From a bacterium (lineage in GTDB: Bacteria > Pseudomonadota > Alphaproteobacteria > Rhizobiales > Xanthobacteraceae), in assembly GCA_029946075.1 (NCBI GenBank), contig JAQSDT010000774.1, positions 1 to 10,952 of the forward strand: 10,952 nucleotides of DNA, written 5' to 3'. Numbering within the stretch: the first letter of the stretch is position 1; each line of letters opens with the position of its first letter. Positions 6,132-10,952 of the stretch are shown here, in pieces. Below the pieces are notes generated by a model that saw nothing but the letters and a program-made list of their open reading frames with translations, was not told where the DNA came from and made no database searches. A program made the position numbers and the translations under genes.

Positions 6132-7876
6132 GCGAACAACCCGTGCACGAACCATCGTGGCGGCTGCGGCTCGCCTTCCTCGTCCGCCGGTTCGCCTTCA
6201 TAAAGGCCGTCGCGAAAGATCCAGAAACGCAATCCCGCCTCGTCCTCGATACGGAAATAATCCCGCGTCGGGCCATCGCCGTTTTGCTTCCACCATTCCA
6301 TGGCAATGCGTTCGGGGCCCTCTACCCTCGCCACGGCATGGGTAACGCGGCGCCAGGTGAATTGATGCGGCGGGCCGTCGGGCACGGTGGCGAACGGCAC
6401 ATTGATCGGCTCGGGCCGCTCGAACAGCCGGAGTGGCCGCAGCGGCGGCTCGCTTTCGATCCGTTCGGGCCAGGCCGCCTGGGCAGCTACCGCGAGGTTA
6501 TGCTGCGCGGACACGGCGATGACCGCACGTTCGGGAATGTGGGTATCCTCGGGTAAATGCACGACCACGCGCTTGCCCCCGATGCGCGCGGCGATGCGGT
6601 CGATCAGCGCGGACAATTCGTCATTGTCATGAATGTTGGCGTCGAGATCGCGCTGCTGCTGCACCACGATTTCGGTGCGGCTGGCGGAGAGACGAATGAG
6701 ATCGAAGCCGAAGCCGGGATCGAGCGGATCGTTCAGCGCCTCTAACCGTTCGCGGAACAGGCGGTCGATCATGTCGGCCTTCGTCACGGGGCGACCAGCG
6801 TCGACCGCAATGGTGCGCACCGCGCCGTCAGTGCGGAAGAAGCTCGCCTCCAGCCGTCGCGCGCCCTTGCCCTGCCTGTCCATTGCCGTCACCAGCATGC
6901 GCGCGAGCGCGGACAGGTTCATCGCGATCACGGTGTCGGTGGCGACAGGTTCGGGAAAGCGCTTCTCCACGATGTAATCCGGCAGTGGTTTGCGCGGGCT
7001 GATCGGTGCATCGCCCTGCCCCAGCGCCTGCTCCAACAGCGCGGTGAAGCGCGCGCCGAATCGCGCCGTGATCTCGTGGCGTGCACGGGAGGCGACGTCG
7101 CCGATGGTTTTCAGGCCGGCGCGCCGCAGGCCGCCGGTAATGGCGTCACCGGCGCCGAGCCTGGAGATCGGCAGGGGCGCAACGGCCGCGGCCTCCTCGC
7201 CATCGGCGACGATCTTGCCAGAGCCCTGGCGCGTCAGCGTCCGTGCGCAGATCGCGGTTGGTGCAATCGCGGCAGAGACGGCAAAGCCGCGGCGCGTCAG
7301 TGCATTCGTCACGATCTGCAGCAGGGCACGTTCGCCGCCGAACAGATGCGCACAGCCGGTGATGTCGAGATAGAGGCCATATGGCGGATCGAGCGCCACC
7401 AGCGGCGTGAAGCGGTCGCACCAGTCGGCGATATCGTCGAGCGTCTTGCGATCGGCCACCTCGTCGGCGTCGAACACCGTCAATTCCGGACAGATGGCGC
7501 GGGCATTGGCGAGCGGCAGGCCGATTGAAAGGCCGGAGCGCACGGCAAGCTCGTCGAGCGCGTGGATCAGGATCGCGTTATGATCTTTAGCGACGACGAC
7601 GGTGGGAAATTCAAGACCGGCTCCATTCCCTCCCCCCTTGTGGGGGAGGGTTAGGGAGGGGGGTGGCGGCATCGGCGGCGCTTGTGGCTTACCCCTCTCC
7701 CCCACCCTCCCCCACAAGGGGGGAGGGAGCGTACTGCCCGTGTCGCCAGAGGCGTGGCTTGAAACAATCTCAGCTTGCCCGCTGCAACCCGATAATTTTC
7801 GCTTGATGCGGTCGATGGGCAGGCGTGGCAGCCAGAGGCTGAGGATACGCCGGCGGTTCGACGAAACGGCACTCAT
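6128..7876 (-). CDS. imuB: ImuB, catalytically inactive Y-family polymerase-like mutasome scaffold
   Basis: ImuB bridges the sliding clamp, ImuA and DnaE2. The 582-residue protein opens with RRRILSLWLPRLPIDRI, the ImuB version of the first Y-family strand, which lacks the metal-binding Asp. The palm and finger region includes DITGCAHLFGGE (171-182), followed by a helix-hairpin-helix (about 237-264) and a little-finger domain (about 300-405). PLRLF (481-485) fits a degenerate beta-clamp-binding motif. The C-terminal domain RDYFRIEDEAGLRFWIFRDG (538-557) and the last residues RWFVHGLFA are typical of alphaproteobacterial ImuB. The start is placed at 7876 because family similarity begins there; GGAA lies about 5 bases upstream, and the long frame further upstream to 8164 is a shadow of imuA. 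Residues 50-84 come from an in-frame repeat between the first two strands. The stop overlaps the dnaE2 start (ATGA). Confidence 0.94.
   Translation of the reverse strand: MSAVSSNRRRILSLWLPRLPIDRIKRKLSGCSGQAEIVSSHASGDTGSTLPPPLWGRVGERGKPQAPPMPPPPSLTLPHKGGGNGAGLEFPTVVVAKDHNAILIHALDELAVRSGLSIGLPLANARAICPELTVFDADEVADRKTLDDIADWCDRFTPLVALDPPYGLYLDITGCAHLFGGERALLQIVTNALTRRGFAVSAAIAPTAICARTLTRQGSGKIVADGEEAAAVAPLPISRLGAGDAITGGLRRAGLKTIGDVASRARHEITARFGARFTALLEQALGQGDAPISPRKPLPDYIVEKRFPEPVATDTVIAMNLSALARMLVTAMDRQGKGARRLEASFFRTDGAVRTIAVDAGRPVTKADMIDRLFRERLEALNDPLDPGFGFDLIRLSASRTEIVVQQQRDLDANIHDNDELSALIDRIAARIGGKRVVVHLPEDTHIPERAVIAVSAQHNLAVAAQAAWPERIESEPPLRPLRLFERPEPINVPFATVPDGPPHQFTWRRVTHAVARVEGPERIAMEWWKQNGDGPTRDYFRIEDEAGLRFWIFRDGLYEGEPADEEGEPQPPRWFVHGLFA
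7627..7728. repeat. Palindromic repeat element inserted in frame inside imuB
   Basis: Arms 7627-7651 and 7704-7728 are perfect 25-bp reverse complements. They extend imperfectly (10 of 13 further positions) to 7664 and 7691, leaving a 26-base loop. The unit is 102 bases, exactly 34 codons. On the imuB strand it reads LPPPLWGRVGERG...SLTLPHKGGG. The opposite strand is also open and gives nearly the same peptide (PPPLWGRV...LPHKGGG), because the palindrome's symmetry is in phase with the codons. The PLWGRV / LPHKGGG peptide pair is one I recall from spurious translations of alphaproteobacterial repeats. Confidence 0.88.
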
Positions 7877-8561
7877 CACATTTCCATTCCATGATCCATC
7901 GCCCCGCGGGGCCATGACGGTTACGAACGAGTTCGGCGTCGAACACCGGCGCGCCCCATGCATCGCAGTGCGAGGCCGGCGGCGAATGCGCCGCGCGCAC
8001 GATCCATCGCGTCTCGGCCGTCGAGGGCCGCGGCTCCGCGGCGACGCGCAGCAGCAAAGCCGTGACGCCGGAGGCTTGCGCCGCCAGCGTGAGCTTGCGG
8101 CTGGCGACGAGATCGAGCTGCCGCGCGGGCCCCCACACTTCCAGCACGACAGCGCCGAGCGCATCGCAAGCCAGCGCGTCGGCGGCGGTGCGGAGCGCGG
8201 CGTCGGTGTCCGTGGCGCGCACGGTTACTAAAAGGCGCGGATCGAGACCCAGCTCGGCGAGCCCGCTCATCGACAGCACGCCGGATTCGATTTCGGAAAA
8301 ATCCTGCCGCACCCAGACCAGCGGCCGGCGCGGCGAGATCCGTCCCGCCAGCCCCGCGATGAAACCGGTGGCCGATGCGCTCTGATGTCCTGCGGCGAAC
8401 ACTTCATGCACGGCGGCCACCGCAAGCCCGCCGCACAGCACCGCATCCGCCGCCGCATGGCCGAGCGCGACCTTGTGGAGATCATGCGCATCGCCGGACG
8501 TTTCGATCCGCTCGATGCTGCCGCGCAGGCTTGCAAGCGTGCGTCTGCGTTCGCCGCTCAT
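7770..8561 (-). CDS. imuA: ImuA, RecA-like accessory protein of the mutasome
   Basis: This is the first gene of the SOS operon and encodes 263 residues. ImuA proteins are RecA-fold homologues that partner ImuB and DnaE2 in damage-induced mutagenesis. Recognisable segments are HEVFAAGHQSASATGFIAGL (52-71), which occupies the RecA P-loop region but is not a true Walker A, RRPLVWVRQDFSEIESG (78-94), the strand GAVVLEVWG (136-144), and the C-terminal WKCDECRF. The ATG at 8561 has AGGGA 7 bases upstream; a GTG at 8600 would add 13 residues but has no such site. The last 107 bases overlap imuB in another frame, so translation is probably coupled. A LexA box lies 65 bases upstream of the start. Confidence 0.9.
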   Translation of the reverse strand: MSGERRRTLASLRGSIERIETSGDAHDLHKVALGHAAADAVLCGGLAVAAVHEVFAAGHQSASATGFIAGLAGRISPRRPLVWVRQDFSEIESGVLSMSGLAELGLDPRLLVTVRATDTDAALRTAADALACDALGAVVLEVWGPARQLDLVASRKLTLAAQASGVTALLLRVAAEPRPSTAETRWIVRAAHSPPASHCDAWGAPVFDAELVRNRHGPAGRWIMEWKCDECRFVEPPAYPQPLAATPAHRPHQAKIIGLQRAS

Positions 8562-8625
8562 GCGTCGTTCCCTGGAAATTCCGGGCTGCCTTGGTCTCAC
8601 GGGAGAACCAGAAGCTGGCTCATTT

Positions 8626-8640
8626 GTTCATGATATGTTC
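8626..8640. promoter_or_regulatory. LexA (SOS) box between imuA and the divergent radical-SAM/udgX locus
   Basis: The + strand reads GTTC, 7 bases, GTTC (equivalently GAAC-N7-GAAC on the - strand). This is the direct-repeat LexA site established for alphaproteobacteria. It lies just downstream of the candidate imuA -10, so LexA binding would cover the transcription start. It is also 80 bases before the divergent ATG at 8720 and may control both directions. The match is exact, and imuA operons are known SOS targets. Confidence 0.85.
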
Positions 8641-8641
8641 T

Positions 8642-8672
8642 AATATAAAGCTAACGTCGCCGGCAGAGTCAA
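8642..8672 (-). promoter_or_regulatory. Candidate imuA promoter
   Basis: On the - strand, TTGACT (8672-8667) is followed after 18-19 bases by TTATAT / TATATT (8648-8642). Transcription would start inside the LexA box, about 70-75 bases before the imuA ATG. The spacer is one or two bases longer than ideal. On the + strand TATAAA (8644-8649) could serve as a -10 for the divergent gene, but I see no good -35 for it. Confidence 0.5.
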
Positions 8673-8719
8673 TCGGGATTGCGACTCAGGTGATTCATAA
8701 GTGGAATCAAAGGGATTCA

Positions 8720-8845
8720 ATGATGGACGTGCAGCGCAAGCTGGAGATCCTGGCGGATGACGCAAAATACGACGCATCCTGCGCCTCCTCCGGCACCGAG
8801 AGGCGGGATTCCAGCGACGGCAAGGGTCTCGGCTCGACCGCGCCC
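8720..8845 (+). pseudogene. 5' remnant of a radical-SAM DNA repair-linked gene
   Basis: From the ATG at 8720 (or 8723), preceded by AAAGGG, the frame reads MDVQRKLEILADDAKYDASC and then a segment ending in GKGLGSTA. This is, from memory, the conserved N-terminus of the putative DNA modification/repair radical SAM protein (rSAM_link_UDG, about 400 residues) encoded next to DUF4130-UDG proteins. Similarity stops after about 41 codons: the expected next stretch (G-ICHSY, then the CxxxCxxC cluster motif) is missing. The frame continues to about 9055 only as out-of-frame translation of the udgX gene. With no iron-sulfur motif, the fragment cannot be a working radical SAM enzyme. The start and ribosome-binding site remain intact and may still recruit ribosomes. 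Confidence 0.8.
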
Positions 8846-8865
8846 GGCGCCGCGACGAGTACAAG

Positions 8866-9936
8866 ATGCATGCCTTCGTCCGCTTCCGTGAAATCGGCCG
8901 CGAACACAAAGCGCATTTCGTCGCCTGGTTCGAGCCGGAACATCACATCGTCGAACTGGCCGCGCCGTTCTTCGCACGCCGCTTCGCCGACATGCCGTGG
9001 TCGATCCTCACCCCTGATCTGTGCGCGCATTGGGATGGCCACGCCGTCTCGTTGACACCGGGCGTTGCCAAATCCGAAGCGCCGAGTTCGGACCGGTTGG
9101 AGGAAACCTGGCGGCGTTACTACGCCTCGATCTTTAACCCGGCGCGGCTGAAGGTGAAGGCGATGCAGAACGAGATGCCGAAGAAATACTGGCGGAACCT
9201 GCCGGAGGCCTCGTTGATCAAACCCCTGATCGAAACCGCCGAACGCGCCAAGAGCGCGATGACCGCGAGCGCGGCGAGCCAGCCGCACAAGCCGCAGAAA
9301 CGGCGGGAGCCGGAGATCACCCGCACGCACGCCGAGGACGATATCGAAACGCTCCGCGAGGAAGCAGAAAGCTGCCGCGCCTGTCCGCTGTGGAAAGACG
9401 CCACACAAACCGTGTTCGGCGAAGGCCCGCAAAATGCGCGGATCATGCTGGTTGGCGAGCAACCCGGCGACAGGGAAGATCTCGCCGGCAAGCCGTTCGT
9501 CGGCCCGACCGGGCAAATGCTCGACCGCGCGCTGCAGGAAGCCGGCATCGACCGCAGCAAGGTCTACGTCACCAATGCGGTGAAGCATTTCAAATTCCTG
9601 CCGCGTGGAAAGATCCGCCTGCACCAGAAGCCGGACACATCGGAGATCAAGGCATGCCGGCCCTGGTACGAACGCGAACTGGCCGCGATCAGGCCGGAAC
9701 TGGTGGTGGCGATGGGCGCTACCGCAGCGCAAAGCGTGTTCGGCAAGATCACGCCGGTCAACAAAACCCGCGGCCGCCTGATCGATCACAATGGCACCAG
9801 CGCGTTGGTAACGGTGCACCCGACCTATCTGCTGCGACTGCCGGATGCCCGCGCGAGGGATATGGAATACCAACGCTTCGTCGACGACCTGAAAATCGCT
9901 GCTGCCGTGCTGCAAAAATCGGCCCGCGCGGCCTGA
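8866..9936 (+). CDS. udgX: 5'-truncated DUF4130-UdgX uracil-DNA-binding protein
   Basis: The open frame encodes 356 residues. Residues 1-130 are the second half of a DUF4130 (SAM-less DNA metabolism) domain, with WFEPEHHIVELAAPFFARRF (21-40) and LKVKAMQNEMPKKYWRNLPE (95-114). Roughly 120-130 residues normally in front are absent, judged from memory of the family. Residues 160-350 are a complete UdgX domain: C170-x2-C173 and C264 as candidate iron-sulfur ligands (the family 4 third-Cys position reads VKHFK), motif GEQPGDREDLAGKPFVGPTG (197-216), the R-loop KIRLHQKP with His253 at the position of the uracil-crosslinking His, and HPTYLL (318-323). UdgX excises uracil and stays covalently bound to the DNA. 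Similarity actually begins a few codons upstream (RRDEYKM, from about 8848), so ATG 8866 is simply the first usable start; its ribosome-binding site is weak. It may be a functional C-terminal half or a decaying gene. Confidence 0.8.
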   Translation: MHAFVRFREIGREHKAHFVAWFEPEHHIVELAAPFFARRFADMPWSILTPDLCAHWDGHAVSLTPGVAKSEAPSSDRLEETWRRYYASIFNPARLKVKAMQNEMPKKYWRNLPEASLIKPLIETAERAKSAMTASAASQPHKPQKRREPEITRTHAEDDIETLREEAESCRACPLWKDATQTVFGEGPQNARIMLVGEQPGDREDLAGKPFVGPTGQMLDRALQEAGIDRSKVYVTNAVKHFKFLPRGKIRLHQKPDTSEIKACRPWYERELAAIRPELVVAMGATAAQSVFGKITPVNKTRGRLIDHNGTSALVTVHPTYLLRLPDARARDMEYQRFVDDLKIAAAVLQKSARAA

Positions 9937-9956
9937 GTTCCCGCTGCAAAATGGAA

Positions 9957-9973
9957 CCGGTTACTCCAACCGG
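9957..9973 (+). terminator. Weak hairpin after udgX
   Basis: CCGGTT and AACCGG form a perfect 6-bp stem with loop ACTCC, 20 bases after the udgX stop. It is followed by an A-rich rather than T-rich tract, so intrinsic termination on the + strand is doubtful. Confidence 0.25.
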
Positions 9974-9987
9974 ATATAACGAAAAAA

Positions 9988-10014
9988 TTGACAACCCGAT
10001 GCACAACCTTTAAT
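9988..10014 (+). promoter_or_regulatory. Possible sigma-70-type promoter
   Basis: A perfect TTGACA (9988-9993) is followed after 15 bases by TTTAAT (10009-10014). The -10 matches the consensus at 5 of 6 positions but the spacing is 2 bases short. It would direct transcription into the unassigned gap, so either the open frame ending at 10308 or an untranslated RNA would be its product. This may be chance in the most AT-rich patch of the region. Confidence 0.25.
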
Positions 10015-10418
10015 TGTCTTAAGGCACAATCGCCTTCTCAACAGGGAATGTGGGGCGTCTGGCTCACGCCATGACGTGCCCGTCAGGTCGACGCGCTGCA
10101 CGGTCCACTTCAGCCCCGGTACCGTGCGGCGCGCCGGTCCCCGTCGATCACCCCCCGCAACCACCTTGATCCGGACACCGGCAACGGTTTCGCCGCACCG
10201 CCCGTGCGATCGAGCGCTCACAGCATCCAGAACGTGATCCTCGCTGCGATGCAGCAGGATGGCTCGCGCGCCGGCAGGGGCCGCTTTGTTCCGGCGCCCC
10301 ACGAATAGCGCTCACGCATGTCGGCGGTTTGGGTCTAGGCTGAGCGGGCAACTTCAAAGAATTGCGTAAGAACAATCCGGTTCAGCCGTGTCTTACAAAT
10401 GCATCTTGGGGGAGCGTC

Positions 10419-10952
10419 ATGACGTCCAGAGGGACTCTGTTCACCGGCATGTTGTTGCCGGTTCTTGCGCTATCACCCGTCCAGGCCGAAACCAAGAAGA
10501 GCACGCCGGCGCCGGCCCCCGTGGTCCGTTCGGCGCCAGCGCCCGCTCCCGTCGTAAGGGCGCCGGCTCCCGTCGTCAGAGCACCGGCCCCGGTTGTCCG
10601 GACGCCGTCTCCGGTTGTCCGGGCACCCACGCCGGCCCCCGTCGCGCGCGCGCCAGCGCCAGTGGTTCGCGCAGCGCCGGTGGTTCGTGCTCCTGCGACG
10701 ACCGCCGCCAAGCCGGCGTCACCTGCCCCCGCAAAACCTGCCGCAACGGCGGCAGCCAGGCCGGCAGCAACAACAAGCGCGAGACCCGCAGCGACGACGC
10801 CGGCCAAGCCCGCCACCGTGACAACGACGGCGCCGGTATCCGCGGCGGCCGCCGCACGCGCCAGGGAGGATGCCGTCATCGCCGCCGCCCGCGCCAAGAC
10901 GATCGAGAACACCCGCGCAAGGAATGCCGAAGTCGGCGCGAAGCCGGCGACG
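10419..10952 (+). CDS. Secreted Pro/Ala-rich repeat protein, 3' end outside the window
   Basis: The frame runs unbroken for 178 codons to the window edge. The start is supported by GGGGGAG 4 bases before the ATG. Residues 1-23 form a signal peptide (core LFTGMLLPVLALSP, cleavage after VQA). Residues 33-91 are about eight imperfect repeats of APVVRA, and 92-146 are an Ala/Pro/Thr/Lys-rich stretch. After that, composition changes to a charged, probably helical segment (RAREDAVIAAARAKTIENTR, 147-166) that may begin the folded domain. Proline-rich periplasmic linkers spanning the envelope look like this, but so do cell-wall or adhesion proteins; the function cannot be called without the missing C-terminus. 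Confidence 0.75.
   Translation, partial: MTSRGTLFTGMLLPVLALSPVQAETKKSTPAPAPVVRSAPAPAPVVRAPAPVVRAPAPVVRTPSPVVRAPTPAPVARAPAPVVRAAPVVRAPATTAAKPASPAPAKPAATAAARPAATTSARPAATTPAKPATVTTTAPVSAAAAARAREDAVIAAARAKTIENTRARNAEVGAKPAT
10515..10691 (+). repeat. Tandem coding repeat (APVVRA units)
   Basis: About eight six- to ten-residue units with the core PVVR (one PVAR) are encoded with mixed synonymous codons (GTC/GTT/GTG for Val; CGT, AGG, AGA, CGG and CGC for Arg). The repeat is therefore conserved at the protein level more than at the DNA level. The Pro-Val-Val-Arg spacing would give a stiff, positively charged rod. Confidence 0.8.

Larger units (their letters stand above)
9937..10418. other. Gap without a recognised gene
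   Basis: I recognise no gene in these 482 bases. A + strand frame is open from 10075 to the TAG at 10306-10308 with G/C-rich third positions and a protein-like ending (AAPPVRSSAHSIQNVIL, later GRFVPAPHE). It has no start codon near its beginning, so it could be the tail of a decayed gene. The opposite strand is also open from a GTG at 10302 to 9961 (113 codons), including GLKWTVQRVDLTG. In such GC-rich DNA two overlapping open frames are not evidence of coding, and neither has a convincing ribosome-binding site. The last 110 bases before 10419 should hold the promoter of the next gene, but no clear one is visible. Confidence 0.4.

Noticed and set aside
7876..8164. 96-residue N-terminal extension of ImuB
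   Set aside because: It is an imuA shadow rich in Arg and Ser; ImuB family similarity starts at 7876.
8561..8600. GTG start for imuA at 8600
   Set aside because: There is no ribosome-binding site, whereas ATG 8561 has AGGGA at good spacing and matches the family start.
8375..9055. Long + strand frame running from imuA antisense through the radical-SAM start into udgX
   Set aside because: Only 8720 to about 8845 resembles a real protein. The left part is antisense to imuA and the right part is out-of-frame udgX.
8707..9915. 402-codon open frame on the - strand opposite udgX
   Set aside because: It is antisense to clearly recognisable UdgX and radical-SAM sequence, with no family similarity; it is an expected GC-rich shadow.
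9961..10302. 113-codon - strand ORF in the right-hand gap
   Set aside because: It starts at GTG without a ribosome-binding site, resembles no family I know, and competes with an equally open frame on the other strand. It is kept only as a note in the gap entry.
1..10952. CRISPR array, phage genes, rRNA or tRNA genes
   Set aside because: I found no regularly spaced direct repeats, integrase or structural genes, or RNA gene signatures on either strand.

Overview
The window looks like chromosomal DNA of a high-GC alphaproteobacterium of the Bradyrhizobium / Rhodopseudomonas (Nitrobacteraceae) group. The evidence is strong G/C third-position bias, the imuA-imuB-dnaE2 cassette with an alphaproteobacterial-type LexA box, the protein sequences, and several palindromic repeats of kinds I recall as abundant in Bradyrhizobium genomes. 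The genus call is inference from memory.

Left part (1-2680), housekeeping and accessory genes: a classical short-chain dehydrogenase/reductase (141-911, +) bracketed by two palindromic repeats; a secreted GlcG/HbpS-type protein (1026-1574, -); a one-domain PilZ protein (1861-2127, +); and a 92-residue secreted protein ending in 17 consecutive glycines (2335-2613, +). A hairpin at 2645-2664 separates this last gene from the convergent dnaE2.

Centre (2679-8561, minus strand), the SOS mutasome operon imuA-imuB-dnaE2: the genes are tightly coupled. imuA and imuB overlap by 107 bases, and imuB and dnaE2 share an ATGA stop/start. ImuA is a RecA-like accessory protein, ImuB a catalytically dead Y-family scaffold, and DnaE2 an error-prone replicative-type polymerase. 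Together they carry out damage-induced translesion synthesis. Both imuB and dnaE2 contain an intragenic palindromic repeat read in frame as extra peptide in a linker (7627-7728 and 3510-3591).

Right of imuA there is a GTTC-N7-GTTC LexA box (8626-8640) in a divergent promoter region. The gene transcribed the other way is damaged: the first ~41 codons of a radical-SAM 'DNA repair' gene (8720 to ~8845) run straight, out of frame, into the interior of a DUF4130-UdgX gene (open from 8866 to 9936). The best reading is one deletion that removed most of the radical-SAM gene and the front of the UdgX gene. The uracil-DNA-binding domain is complete, including the crosslinking His. I consider this scar and the two in-frame repeat insertions the most interesting content.

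After a 482-base stretch with no recognised gene (9937-10418), the window ends inside a secreted Pro/Ala-rich protein with PAPVVRA-type repeats (10419 to the edge, +).
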